A DNA stretch of 64,000 nucleotides from Clavulina sp. PMI_390. Its lineage: Eukaryota; Basidiomycota; Agaricomycetes; Cantharellales; Hydnaceae. Position 1 is the stretch's first letter. Each line of letters starts with the position of its first letter. This document shows positions 1-12,246 of the stretch, in pieces. Made by a program: the position numbers and the translations under genes. The notes under the pieces are model-generated. The model was not told the DNA's origin, did no database searches, and saw only the letters and a list, made by a program, of their open reading frames with translations. The stretch is taken from the NCBI GenBank assembly GCA_015039315.1, contig WIDE01000007.1, positions 171,062 to 235,061 of the forward strand, given 5' to 3'.

Positions 1-678
1 AGGGCAGGTACCGCTAAGCCTAGACCTCGCATGAAGCAGAAGGAGGAAGAGCCAGAGGAGTACTACCCCCAGGAACCGCCGGTGCAAGTGCTGCGATCCG
101 ATGATGAGCTAGAGGATGAGGACGAGCCTCCTCCCCGTCGTGCGGGAACACGCGTTACCTCGCAAGTGGCTTCAAGAGCGAAAGGGAAGGGTAAAGCTGC
201 TCCAGCAACGACTAGTTCTCGACGTGGAGGACGGGCTCTTGCTGCGATAGATGAAGATGAGTCGCTCGAGGACTTTGGTGCAGCGATGGCTGCTGCTGTA
301 CCTGCTGGCGACACCCAAGATGACTCGATGGATGTGGACGCGAATGATAGCACCATCGACCCTAGTGCACCTGCGACGAGCACGAATATGAACACAAACT
401 CGAGGGCGACGCGGTCTTCTGGGCGCAGCACGGCTCCATCTGCGAGAGGCTTGCGCGCGACGAGCGTCGCGGCGTCTGCGTCTGGGATGTCAACGAGACG
501 GTCGAGGAGCGTGAGTGTGGATCCACAGAGCAGTCAGGTGCAGAGCTCGTCGGCAGGTGGTGGCACGAGTGCTAATACTGGTACTACTACCGCTGCGAGG
601 AAACGACCACGGAAGATCGAGCAAGATTCAGATGACGAAGTCGCTTTCAAGGGCTTGGGTAAACGCGCAAAGAAATGA
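1..678 (+). CDS. 3' end of a low-complexity nuclear protein, unassigned (5' partial)
   Basis: The frame is open from base 1 to the TAA/TGA-type stop at 676-678, so the window holds only the last ~225 codons of a gene that starts upstream. The segment is disordered: an acidic Glu/Asp stretch near the start, a basic Ala/Lys/Arg-rich stretch, a second acidic patch (DEDESLEDF), a long Ser/Thr/Ala/Arg-rich region, then a basic RKRPRK cluster followed by acidic DSDDE and a final lysine-rich tail (FKGLGKRAKK). Such alternating charge and NLS-like clusters fit a chromatin or DNA-repair protein. The tail resembles those of MRE11/NBS1-type repair proteins, but there is no folded domain in view to confirm it. 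The inner ATG at 31 is not a credible start because the frame is open upstream. Confidence 0.6.
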   Translation, partial: RAGTAKPRPRMKQKEEEPEEYYPQEPPVQVLRSDDELEDEDEPPPRRAGTRVTSQVASRAKGKGKAAPATTSSRRGGRALAAIDEDESLEDFGAAMAAAVPAGDTQDDSMDVDANDSTIDPSAPATSTNMNTNSRATRSSGRSTAPSARGLRATSVAASASGMSTRRSRSVSVDPQSSQVQSSSAGGGTSANTGTTTAARKRPRKIEQDSDDEVAFKGLGKRAKK

Positions 679-1006
679 CCCAACCTGCCCAACGCTCCCT
701 TTTCTTCGTCTCAATCTTTATTCTTCATTCGTCTGTAGAGTTTCGTCTTCGTAATCCTCGCACACACTGTTTTAATTCGCTGAGTGACGAAATGACATTG
801 GCATATATGCATGTATGAAACGACGTGACTTGAATGGGAGGAAATGGAGGAACATCCGTCTATGAGATTTGTACAGCGACGATGGTCAACGGACGAACGA
901 ATGCAAATCAATACAGTGACACAAAACGAAGGAGAGGGATAGTCGTGTCTTTGGTTGATGGAGAGAGGAAAACATTGCTAATAATATCCTTGGCGACATG
1001 AGTAAT
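679..1006. other. Convergent intergenic region
   Basis: About 330 bp between two genes that end towards each other. It should hold both 3' UTRs and polyadenylation signals. I see no open frame, repeat or RNA gene in it. Confidence 0.5.
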
Positions 1007-2728
1007 TCAAATCGAGCTGGTGGTGGTCGTAGACTCGGACGGCAATAATAATTCGAAGCTCAGATCGTCCAGCAGGCCTGCCTGCGGAGCCATGAGATCC
1101 TGCTCAATCAGCTCTTCCTCTGGGACTGGTACCGGCGCAGGAGGTGGTAGCATTTGCCCTGGCGTAGCACGTTTCCCTGCAGCTGCCCCCACGGGCTTCT
1201 TCGCAGTGCCTGTGGTCCGAGCTGCAGACGATATTGCTGGGGAGGGCCGCTTTGTGACAGGAGCAGTCTTTCCAGCTCGAGTGTTGGCTGCTGCTGCCGG
1301 AGAGGGTTTTATAGGGACAGGAGTCCTACTGCTTGAGCGCGTCGCAGATGGCACGCCTGATGCAGGGGTGGGGCGCACAGTTGCGAGGGACGAAGCTAGC
1401 GTTGAGCGCGATGGAGCACGCTCGTGTGCGATTCTTCGGACAGCAGGAACGACAGATGAACCTGCTTTTGCTGCAGTCTTCTTTGCTGGTGCAGCAGTTG
1501 GTTTCTTACCAGCGACTGCAGGGGCAACATTACGCGTGCGAGAGCGGGCTGAACTGGTGGAGGATGAGAGGGGTGATTTGGGGGATGGGGAGGGTGCAGA
1601 GGCTTTGCTTGTGCTCGGAACGGGCATCTCGAACCGGGCATACAGATTCTTGGATCCAATGAATGTGCCAACATCCAAATCTATACAATACCGCGTAAGA
1701 ATGCGGTAGTAGGAGAGAAGATACTATTTTGAGCAACTTGCCTTCGGGTACGTAGGGCTCTTCATTCTCAGGAGGGGGAAGAAGCGAGTCCAAGGCGGCT
1801 GGAGTGGTATCTGCAGGGTCGAATTCAAACGGTTGCTCGGGAGGACGAGAACTGGCGATGATGTTGAGATCAAAGATATTTCCAATCTTCCAAATGGCAG
1901 CGCCAATCTCTTTATAATCAGGCATATCAAAGCCAGGATCATATGGCAGTTCTGAGGAGACAGCCAGACGGATGGCGGACATTAGCTCCCGGGGCAACAG
2001 CAGTATGGGTGAGTAAGAGAGGGCACAAACTTACCAGTGACAGGGGGAGGCATGTACTCGATCTCATCGTCTAGGTCCTGTACTGGGGCCTCCTCAAGCT
2101 CGATCGATGGCTCGTCGACGCTGACATCGCCCACTTCCCAGTGCTTACCCCGACCTTCAGGTGCAGGGGTGACAGGTGGTAGAGGGCCAGGGAACGTGCT
2201 TCCCCCCGAGATCCGGGGCTTCCTCAGGCTGACCCGGGCCTGACTTGGCCTCAGGACGGTCTCTGGCACTTGTCCCCCATTGTTGGAGCGCGTCTTGAGG
2301 GGTGATCCTCCAAAGGCGTTTCCCGTGGGCGATTCAGGGAGCCCGTTCAACAAACGGCTCTTATTCGTTGTGTCAAGTAGCCGCAGACCCTTGGTAGTGT
2401 TGGGGGCAACAGATATTGATGGTTTGAGGGCACTTGGACCTGGGGTAGGTATGCAACAAAGGGACGTGTGGCATTGTTTAGAAAACGCGTTTTTAACAAA
2501 GTAATTAACACACATACCAGCAGCAGGCTTGCCGAGCCCAGGGGTGACGGGCATAAGGACAGGTCGATTCGTAGACTTGAGTAACGCGACGCGGTTGGTC
2601 GTGTTCTCCTTCAATGTTGTGCGCAGAATAGTGTTGAGACCAACAGTGTTTGACGTGGACTGTTTAGCAGGCGTTCTAAATGCCAATCCATGGTGATTTT
2701 GAGAGTCGGTGTGGCGGACAGACAGCAT
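1007..2728 (-). CDS. Securin-like anaphase inhibitor (Pds1/Cut2 family)
   Basis: Predicted exons 2728-2518, 2439-2035, 1951-1725 and 1648-1007 give 494 residues; the last junction is the least certain. The identification rests on motifs. Residues 40-42 are a KEN box, and residues 46-54 (RVALLKSTN) match the destruction box RxxLxxxxN exactly. Exon 2 ends and exon 3 begins with EIEYMPPPVT|ELPYDP, which fits the EIEY-PP...LPY-P separase-binding block of fungal securins. The C-terminal third is Ala/Lys/Pro/Thr-rich and finishes with an acidic and hydrophobic segment. Securin holds separase inactive until the APC/C ubiquitinates it at anaphase. The ATG at 2728 has a good context (caccATG); the frame extends upstream only through a GTG. 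Securins are poorly conserved, so a homology search could easily leave this gene as hypothetical. Confidence 0.75.
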
Positions 2729-2974
2729 GGTGATGGGGAGTGTGGGTGGGAGAGAGAGAAACACTGTTCAACCGCAACTACTATAATTGACGGCGTGGCT
2801 TGTTTGGCTTTCGGCACCGAAGCAGAGTAAGATCGCTGACTGAGTAACTTTGAAGTGACTCTTTTCCTCCCCGGGGAACCGAAGCATTATAAAACATCGC
2901 TTCGTCATCATCAGGTTTTATAAAACAGCCCCCTCCTCCTTACTACTCCTACCACATACTACCACCCCCCCATC

Positions 2975-4620
2975 ATGGACGGCCCAATAGCCCTTGATGC
3001 GGCTCCAGCTACTCTCTCCCTCGATGTCCACGCATCATCTCCCCAATTCACCTGCCTCTCATGCCTGATCGCCTTCCCAAATGGCGAGTCGCAGAGAGCA
3101 CACTATCGCAGTGACCACCACCGATATAATATGAAGGTAGGCTAATTTTTCCTTTTGCAAGGCTGACTGAATTTTTTTGCTCATCGCCGATCGTGTGCGT
3201 ATTCAGCGACGAGTGGCCGGGCTTCCTCCCATCAGTGCACTCAGCTTCAACCAAAAGGTGCTAGATAAACGTGCAGAGACTGCATTAACAACTGCCGATC
3301 GCGGAGCAACTTGTGAAGTATGCAAGTAAGTCAATCTTAACCCTTGGCTCCTGATGGAAAATCCTGATCCTCGTCTCCTCGACTCTCTTCACCCAAAGCA
3401 AAACCTATTCTTCTGAGAACGCATACCGATCCCATATCGTCTCCAAAAGACACAAGGAGAACGAGCTCAAACTCGCCGAGCGGGCTGCCCGTGATCCGTC
3501 TGGATCGGCAAACGCACCCACCACCACCTCGGACGAAGTTCCATCTGCACCAGAGGCATACTCATCCACCACTGTTCCGGAACCTACCGCATCTACTTCC
3601 AAAGCCACAGCTGCTCCTAAAAAGGATACTATGGAAGTCGATGAAGAGGATGACGAGGATGATGAGGACGCGGCCATCACCCAGACGCTTGACGAACGTC
3701 TCGCCGCTGCTCGATCTCGAATCGGCCCCCTTGCCTGCCTCTTCTGCTCTTCCACATCTTCGTCCGTGCCCGACAACCTTGAGCACATGGCTAAATCTCA
3801 TGGGTTCTTCATCCCCGACGTCCAATACCTCGAGGACCTTCCCGGCCTGATTACCTACCTCGCTGAGAAGGTCGCAATCGGGAACGCATGCCTGTACTGC
3901 AATCGCGAGTACCGCAGTCTGCACGCCGTGCGCAAGCACATGATCGACAAGTCCCATACCAAGATCGCGTATGATTCGGAGAAGCAGAGGCTTGAGATCT
4001 CTGACTTCTACGACTTTACGACCAGCTATCCCGATGCTGATCTTGCGGGCCAGGCCAGGAGAAACCGAGCTACAGGCCGAAAGACCATCACAGCCGCAAG
4101 CGCCATTGCAGACGAACAATGGGAGGACGACGAGGACGATGAAGATGTTGAGGCAGGGGAGGACGAATCCGTGTACGACGTCGAGTCTGAAGAAGACGAA
4201 GAGGAGATACTTGCAAACAGCAACCTCGTGTACGGTGACACGCCTTATGAACTGGTCCTTCCCTCTGGCGCACGGATCGGACATCGCAGCATGTCGCGCT
4301 ACTACAAACAATCCTTCGCTGCCCCCTTACCCTCTAAACACGCACCGCTGCTCGAAGACGGCAAGACACCTACAGGGCGCGAGATTGTCCGGCGTATCCT
4401 CGCTGAGAAGGAGGGTGTGCTTGTACCTGCGAGCGGCGCTGGGTTTGGCGCGTATGGGAATGGCACGATGACGATTCGCGCGAGGAATCGTGGCGAGGCG
4501 AAGGAGGCGGGCAGGCATGTGCGCGAGTTTAGAGATCAGAAGAAGAGGGAGCATTTCAAGACTGCTGTTGCGTTCCGTAACAACAACCAGAAGCATTTCC
4601 GGGATCCTCTGCTGCAGTAG
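2975..4620 (+). CDS. REI1: REI1/ZNF622-family cytoplasmic pre-60S factor
   Basis: Predicted exons 2975-3136, 3207-3325 and 3399-4620 give 500 residues. The protein has four C2H2-type zinc fingers in the family order: CLSCLIAF near the N-terminus, CEVCNKTY split by intron 2, then CLFC and CLYC fingers in the large exon, with an acidic linker (EVDEEDDEDDEDAA). The C-terminal half carries the family signature, including the GHRSMSRYYKQ stretch and the basic NNNQKHFRDP ending. REI1 acts in the cytoplasm on late pre-60S particles, promoting release and recycling of the Arx1-Alb1 export factors and proofreading the exit tunnel with its C-terminal tail. It is divergent from the securin gene, separated by only ~245 bp. 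Length and domain order are typical. Confidence 0.92.
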
Positions 4621-5022
4621 ATGCGTCGTCGTGGATGACTTCTCTTTCGTTCTTGTGCCTGTACCTATATCGATGTATATAGTGTGTTCTTTGATGGGAC
4701 GCCAATGTGGTATGTAGATGCTCAATTGTTCTAAACTTTTCGCGCTCCATTTATCATATCTTTGCAAACATAGTATTAGTCTTACTGTAAATTTGTGGTA
4801 AAAACAAGCGAGGCAGTCAATATTGCAACAATTGCCCATTAGCGGCGACTAGACTGGGCCCGGAAGTCAGGAATCAAATAAGTAAGAGTGCACAGCGTGA
4901 AGTGGGGGAGCGGATGGGGTATGCGTGTGGAATATTAAGCAGCAATCAGAGAGAAGCGACGAGAGAGAGGCAGAACGAAACAAAAAGAAACAAAGAGTAT
5001 CCGTCTGAAATTCTAGAGTCGA
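4621..5022. other. Convergent intergenic region
   Basis: About 400 bp of low-complexity AT- and GA-rich sequence between the REI1 and RAX2-like genes, whose 3' ends face each other. No open frame or repeat worth calling. Confidence 0.4.
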
Positions 5023-8000
5023 TCAATACAGGTACGCGGCAGGAACGATTCCTTCCCTCCCTGTATTCTCATCTCGCACATACCACCATGCTGGATCACG
5101 ATCATCCAGCACCGCAAGCTGCACGCCGGTCTGCAGCGGCAGCTCGCCCTCTCCCTCACCATCAAAGCTGTATCGCGCAAATGCTGGGCGACCCACTTCC
5201 TCCTCTGGCTCGTGCCCTGTCCCAACGATACCAGCCCCAGCAGCGGTCGCAGGAGTCTCTGTTCGCCGCCACCCATCAGCGTCGGTGTGGCCGCCCTCGG
5301 TGGATGCACCAGCTGCCCACGTTCCACGGTCCTCGGTGCTCTGGCGTTTGGTTCCTGCTGCTGCTGCAAGCGCACCTGCACCTGCCGCAGTGCCTAACGA
5401 GCCGGGGTTCATAAAGGTGGATCGAGTCGCTGCGTTGATATGCTCAAGCATAGACGAAGGACCCTCTTGCACACTGGCGTCATCCTCTTCAGCAAACATC
5501 TTGTGGTCCATCTCAGAGGAATCGCGAGAGAGAAGCGTCCAGAGGACACCAGCGAGAAGCAGGAAGAAGACGATACCGGCCGCAATGGCGATCGAGATGA
5601 GGATGACGACACCGGTGGCGAGGAAGGCTGGGGAAAACAGACGGTGGATAAGTAAAGGTAATATAGAATACTAAGGAAAGCAACTTACTTCGCTGGGTGA
5701 AGGAGAACGTAGTGAAAGAGTGGTACAATCCTGCAATCGCACCAGTCGCGCCTGACGACGTAGTGGAAGTCAGGTAAGGGTACCATGTTTGCCCATCGAA
5801 TAAGGCTGATGACACATTTCCGAAAGTGCTCGAGTCCAAGGCACCCGAGACCATCAGCACACGATCTGTGTGGATCAGGTTGTTAGATGAGTGTGAATTG
5901 AGGAGTGGCACGAATGTCATCTGGGAGAAGGTCGATGCGCCGGTGAGGGGTGTGTTGACAGAGGTCCAGGAGCTACCGTCGAAGTGCATCACGAAAGGTG
6001 TGGTACCGTCGGTGGATCTAGAGCAAGAAGCAAAGGGCTGTCAGCTCAAATACAGTAGAGAAGGAAAGAGAAAATAGGCTCACCTTCCAGCAGCGAACAC
6101 ATCATTGACATTCTCGTTGTTGACACTGACAGCGGTGACAGGGCCTGGGAGGCCAGAGCCAACGGCAACCCATGACGAGTTGGAGAAGTAGTACTTGGCC
6201 ACATTGGCAGATGTGCCATCTTGCAGCGAGATGGCACCAGCAACGACAAGGACGTTGTTGGATCCATCCTCGGCGTAGTCTACCGAGGCAACTTCGCCTT
6301 GGATGCCGTTGCCCAAGCCAACCCACTTGCTGGCACTCGTGTCCCACGCGCAAACAGCCTGGCACGAGACAGAACCGGCTCCAGCGAACGTGCCTGCTAC
6401 GATAACGTAGTGGCTCTGGGACTTCTGTGGGGGGTTCGTGATTGAACGGACGGAAATCTCGCCGTTCAGCGCTGCAATCACGATCATCAGTCTAAGAACT
6501 GGGGTAAAGAGAGATATCATGAACAAGGAACATACCTGATAGTGTGCCGATGCTGGTCTGCCAGCTCAGGCTGTACAGATCGTACAACGCCAAGCCTTCG
6601 AACGATCCAACAGTGAAGTTCCCGCCCACCCAGAGTGAATGATCCTGCACGAGTAATGAGTACACTGTGCCATTGATCTGGGGACCCTCCAGTGGCGCCA
6701 AAGTCTCCGTGGTAGTATCGTAGAGCGCAACACCAGAAGACAGCGAAGAGGAAGAGCCAGTGGCAGTGGGGACGAATGAGAAGTTGCCACCAAGGACGAC
6801 GGACTCGTGGGAAGTAGACTGGTTGGTCCAGAACGCCATCGCGAGGACAGCAGGCGCAGGGGCAGCCGGAGGAGTAGGGAGTTCAGAGGTCGAATCGCGG
6901 CTGAGCAAACGAGCTGGCGAAGTGTTGGCACCAAAGAGGCCACGGAGGTTCAACCATGAGGTCGCGCCACCTTCCTCCTCGCGCAATCCACCTCGCCTAC
7001 GACGAGACGACTTTGTGGTGTTTGAAGGAGGCGAAGATGTTCCGTTGGAACCAGCTAGGGCAGCGTCCACCAGCGGCGACGCGCTCTGGCCCAGGGTTGG
7101 TTCGCCGCTCTTATCAGCGCTGAGGATCGCCCAACCTGATGCGCTGTTACCGCTAACAGCACTAATGCTGCCCGCAATAAACTCGGTCGCAGAGGAGACA
7201 GTGACGAAAGAAGGTGACCCAAGGACAAGGCCGTTCCCGCTGACCCACTTGTTCATCGAGACATCCCAAGTAGCCACACCACCCGATTCAGCGCCATAAG
7301 TTGCACCAGGAGTGGAGTACGTCTCCGAGAAATTGCCTGCGAAAACAATTTCTCCTTGAGACGAAGAGACACTGATAGATGCAACAGGTCCGTTCAATCC
7401 ACCACCAAGAGGGCTCCAGGCACCACTGGAAACGTCGTATTTCGCAACATAGCTCAACCCAGAAACGGAGCTGGCACTATCCTGCACATTCGTGAACGTT
7501 CCACCAACAAACAAGGTCCCATTCGCGTACGCAAGCGCGTTTACTGCGTCATTGAGACCACCTCCGGCGAGAATGACAATGCCACCGTTCGCAAACGAGA
7601 CGATATTCGTCAGAGTGCCATTGCTGCTCGTACCACCGAACTGACCACCCAAAAATAGCTGGGAGGGTGATGCGGCAGCTACAGCATTGACAATGGCGCT
7701 CGCCGCCTCTGATCCCAATGCCGTAGCAAACGCCGTCGAGACACTATCAAAGCTCGACTCGCTCGTGTTCGCGATCGTCCCTGTGGCATTCACGCCTGAG
7801 CCCGAGTTGCCCGTGTTCCACTCGAAGAAGCCAAAGCCTGACGCGCCACCCGTCAACGAGCCACCACCACTCCCTCCAGAGCCGCCAGAGCCGCTGGTCG
7901 AGAGGGAGATGAGCTCAAGCTGTACACGATCGGCAATAACAGCCCATTTGCCATTCTGCCCAGAGCCCGTAGCGTTAGCGGCCAGAGCCAGCTTCACAGA

Positions 8001-9819
8001 GACGGTATACGCAGGAGCGGCGGGAACAACATAGCCCGTGTAGATGAGGACTTTAGTGTCGGCTGTAACGTTTTCATCCACAGTTTTGGTCACATCAGCG
8101 GCGCCACCACCGGGAGAGATGGTGATATCTACGCTGGTTCGGGAGGAGCAATCTGCGAACTGCTGGCATCCGGGTACGTATACATAAACGTTGTACACGC
8201 CAGATGCAGAAACGTACGGGAACCATGTAAGTGTGGGGGCATTAGCAGGGGTGGTGCCAACTGCGACAGAGGCTTCAAGCATCGTTTCCGTAGTACCAGC
8301 AATGGTCGTGGTGGAGTCAATGATCGACCACTTGCCAGTTTGGTAGACTCCCGAGGCGTCGGGCGAGTAGCAAGAACGACCATTGTTGTCGGTGATTGCA
8401 GAGGCAAAGGCACCTTTGAGAAACATAGATAATGTGAGCTGTAGCAAAGACAAAACAACATAAGGCTCAACCAAAACGCACCATCGGACAAGAGCTGGAG
8501 CAAGTGAAGACCAGCAGAATCGCCATCCCACTCAAGGAGGGTAATTTGGGCACCCGTCAGCGTTGTTGAGTCCGGGAACAAGAAGTCCTGGTATGGCACT
8601 GTTGTATCTTGCAAGAGCGGGCACGAGTCGGAGCAAGTCATATTGGCCTTAGTTGACGGATCGATATAGGTCAATGTGAGAAGCTCATTCGATGGGATAG
8701 CCGCGACCCTATTCGGCGAGAGAAGGGAAAATTGGGAAGGGGGTTGTAAGTGATCATTCAACCAAATGAGGAAAGGGGACTGAATAGGCACGGAAGTCGT
8801 GTGCTCTCAGGTGATGACACTCACCTGAACGTCTTTGTGCCATGGTTACTAATGAACGTGTTGCCCAACCGAATTCCTCGCGCATTATTGAACTTGTTGG
8901 TGCGAAGAGTGAGTTGGGTGAGCATGTTATCGGCAGAAAACCAAGTGTTGTTGGGACCATCTGCCCCTGCTGGGCACAGAATGTTGGTGATGTTGGTGTA
9001 CCCTGCCTCCGAGGTTGATGGGTTTGCGTCAACATCGGAGGAGTCCAAGGGGATAGGGACGAGAGAGCTGGAGAAGGGCGTAGCACCAGGGGAATACGGC
9101 ACATTTGGGTTGTTGGTCGAGTTCACTGTGACATTCGACGCGAAGCTTGTCAGGAACGAACCCCCAAAGTACAGCGCTGACGACGCGGATCCTGTCCCAG
9201 GTGCAATAGTGCGCACACTGGCTCCATCTCCTTTGAGGCCAAAGAAACCAGGGGCAGACCATGTGGATGCCTTGGCATCGAAAATTGCAACACTCCCTCC
9301 ATACTGAGTTGCGTCTGCACCTACGGGTGCATGGAAGTCACCACCCGCCCAGACATGGGACGCGCTGGGGTCACAGTAGAGCGAATATACGGTGCCGTCT
9401 AGCCCACTCTGCATTGCAGCGAGTTGATGCGAACCAGTGTCATACGACGCGATGTTGGTGTACGCCGCCCCCGATAATGATGAGAAACTACCACCAATGT
9501 AAATGGTGTTTCCGATAGAGCAGACAGCGTGTATTGACCCGCCCGCATTGGTGGACGCGATGGCGGTGGTGGTACCGTTCGAGAGAGCGCGTGAGAGGAG
9601 GGTAGAGGTGGACCCATCAAAAGTGTTGGTCTCATTCGCGGTGTAAAAGTCGAGGCCGGCGAAGGAGCCGCCGACTGCAACGACACCCATACGAGCAAAG
9701 TCGACCTGAGGCATAATAGAGGAGGCGGAGGCAAAGGCGACGGGGGCGAGGAGAGCAGTCATTAGAGAAGAAGAAGAGGAAGAAAAGAGTAAGGAGGGGA
9801 GTGATCTAGAGTGGCCCAT
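5023..9819 (-). CDS. RAX2-like polarity membrane protein with C-terminal SH3 domain
   Basis: Predicted exons 9819-8825, 8708-8482, 8413-6536, 6471-6084, 6017-5689 and 5627-5023 give 1473 residues. The start is the first ATG in frame; the frame upstream opens only with a GTG. A hydrophobic signal peptide (about residues 10-35) is followed by a very long extracellular region built of kelch-like propeller repeats of the form IYIGGSF, LFVGGTF and LWVGGNF, rich in Asn-X-Ser/Thr sites. One transmembrane helix lies at about 1275-1300 (ATGVVILISIAIAAGIVFLL). The cytoplasmic tail ends in about 52 residues that read as an SH3 domain: ARYSF, EL, VLDDRDPAWWYVRD, G-E-GIVPAAYLY. RAX2 of yeasts marks old growth sites at the cell cortex. 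The ectodomain and single helix fit RAX2; the SH3 domain is not part of the yeast protein as I know it. Confidence 0.82.
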
Positions 9820-10405
9820 GACTGGCGGTGCCGCGTGCAATGTCGTGGACGACGACGATGACGGTGGGCAGGTCGTCAGGAGAAGGGCACGATGAACAAG
9901 GCTGGGTGGAAAAGAACGGAAATCAGTTGGTGACACTGTTTGTCTCTGTTGATCGCAACTTGTTTCCCTCCGTCAGGGGCGGCAATTTCCTGCGTTAGTT
10001 GGGCTGCTGCAATAATGACTCTTCGTCGGGGAATAGAATGTAGAATTTGAGAACAGTGCTTGCTAAAATCTATCACTCATGGTGCAGCATGAAAAACTGG
10101 TGCTACTGGAGTGAACACGAGTTTGACGCGTGTTTTTTTCCTCGAGTGAATTGATCGTTGACTGCCTGCCAAACATCGTATTCAGCCCGTCCAAGTAGCC
10201 TGATGATGGAATTCACGAATGTGTGTATAGAATATATTCTCGAATAAATTACGTTTTGCTGTGAACAAGAAGCACTCTTGAATGGACAATTGTGTCCGCG
10301 GGATCCGGCCCAAATAGAACCCGACGACGCGTTTGATTCCCCACGACGATCCTAACCTCCACTGTGAACTTCCAACTCTTTCCTCCTCTTGTACTGCACA
10401 CAGAG
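9820..10405. promoter_or_regulatory. Divergent promoter region between RAX2-like and carrier genes
   Basis: About 590 bp between two start codons pointing away from each other, so it should contain both promoters. I see no convincing open frame and no clear repeat. Confidence 0.5.
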
Positions 10406-11972
10406 ATGTCTGGCTCGTCGTCAATCATCCATGCCACCAGCGGCGCCGCTGCTGGCGTCGTGGCCATGACCCTCACATAGTACGATCCCCTCTCCCAACG
10501 AGTCTGAGTGCCACCGGGGAATTAACCGCATCTTGTCGCTATCATCTTGTCGCATCCCCGTACCTTGACCTAATGCGCCTACAAGTCCTCTTATCTTCTT
10601 GTCGACTCGTGCTGCCGTGCAGGTCAAGAACTCCAACAAGGTTCGGTCACTCCATGCAGTCATTGTCATTCTGGAGAACTGCAAAGACTGAAATTTCACA
10701 CCCCGCACAAACGTGCCAACATATGCTTAGTCCACCTATGAAGCCATCACGGACATTATCAAGAGCGAAGGGATCACTGGCCTGTACAGCGGGCTCAACA
10801 GCTCCCTGCTTGGGATCGCCGTCACGAACGGGTACGTCGCCTGAACGATCATGGTAACCACTTCTCTAGCTCAAACCCTCATGCGAACCTCGTATCCATC
10901 AGTTTTTATTACTATTTCTATGAGGGAACAAAAGAAGCGTTCATTGCACGCCGTCCGAAGGGAGCCTCACATGCTCTCACTACCCTCGAATCGATGCTTG
11001 CTGGTCAGTCCCACGTCCCTGGTGCACACTATTTTGAAGGATGAGAATGCGACCTCCCCCCTTCCGCAAATAGGCTCCATTGCCGGGTCGGCCACCTCGA
11101 TTCTTGTCAACCCCATCTGGGTTGTGCAGACTACCCAAGCAACCCAGACCATGACTGTCAACGATCCTTCGTCCTCCACCTCGAAGCCCGTCAAAACGAA
11201 GAAGATGGGTCTCATCGAGACGGTCCGCTTCATCCTCAAACAGAATGGTGTTGGCGGTCTATGGCGCGGTATCGGCCCTGCACTAGTGCTGGTCCTGAAC
11301 CCAATTATCCAGGTCAGTCAGAACTACTAGAAGCATTGATGCTAGAAATCGGATTCAATCTGACGCAATCATGGGCAAATGATACAGTACACTGTGTTTG
11401 AGCAGCTGAAGAACTTGCTCATTGTCCGACGAACTGCAACACTTCGAGCAGCCTCCCCTGGTAGCAAGGCTATCGCCATCCTGTCTGATATGGACTTCTT
11501 CTGGCTCGGCGCGCTCTCCAAGCTTAGTGAGTGTCATCTTATCTCGTACCTCAAACATAACAGTGAACTCAGTCATATCTTGTGTGCCACAGTCGCTACG
11601 TCATCGACATACCCCTATGTGAGTCATGCCCCATCATGCGAATAATCTTGATATGCTAAAACAAGCCATTGCATCTGTGCATAGATTGTGATCAAGAGCC
11701 GACTCCAGGCAGGACATGCTTCGGCTGCCAAGTACAAGAACTCGCTCGATGGGCTGGCGACTGTCATCAAGGAAGAAGGCATTGCCGGCCTGTACAAGGG
11801 CATCGGCAGCAAGCTGGTGCAATCGGTGCTGACAGCTGCCATCCTGTTTGCTGGCCAAAAGAGGATTTACGAGTTGACGAGGGCGGTGAGTTGGATCGAG
11901 ATCTGCTGTATCATGCATGGAGGCTGATTCAATTTTTAGGCCATGACAGCAGTCCCTGCTGTGAAAGCGTAG
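10406..11972 (+). CDS. Peroxisomal adenine nucleotide carrier (PMP34/ANT1/PMP47 family)
   Basis: Nine predicted exons (10406-10479, 10586-10640, 10731-10831, 10903-11003, 11074-11312, 11388-11526, 11593-11618, 11685-11885, 11940-11972) give 322 residues, the usual size for a mitochondrial-carrier-family protein. The three ~100-residue repeats each hold a carrier signature: YPLIFLSTRA in repeat 1, NPIWVVQTT in repeat 2 and YPYIVIKSRLQ in repeat 3, with matching G-x-x-GLY-G or GLWRGIGP motifs after each second helix segment. The NPIWVV form in repeat 2 and the STRA in repeat 1 are typical of the peroxisomal PMP34/PMP47 subgroup. These exchange ATP for AMP across the peroxisome membrane, fuelling acyl-CoA synthesis for beta-oxidation. 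One exon is only 26 nt. Confidence 0.85.
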
Positions 11973-12246
11973 ATAGAGTCATGAGTTTTGCTGCTGTTAT
12001 AGACCGATTTAATTCCGATAAAACGTTGTGCAATAATATATGCTGTGTGTGACATCGAGTCAAGAGAACCTAGTCAAAACCTGAGATGGCGCGTGTGTGG
12101 TTGTGATGGATTGCCCCGGCTCCGAACGAAGTGGGACGTCAATTTTCCATCTTGAGCCTTCGACTCCGACCCACGACTCACGAGCCACTTTTGCTTCTAA
12201 CTAAGGCTTGGATAACGCTATCTTGTTTATCGGAGAGCACTTCACG

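Noticed and set aside
63..431. Minus-strand frame opposite the first gene, rich in Ser.
   Set aside because: It is the antisense shadow of Glu/Asp codons in the real plus-strand frame.
1650..1730. A 44-nt intron ending at tatag in the securin gene.
   Set aside because: It does not keep the frame; a 76-nt intron from the same donor to ccaag does.
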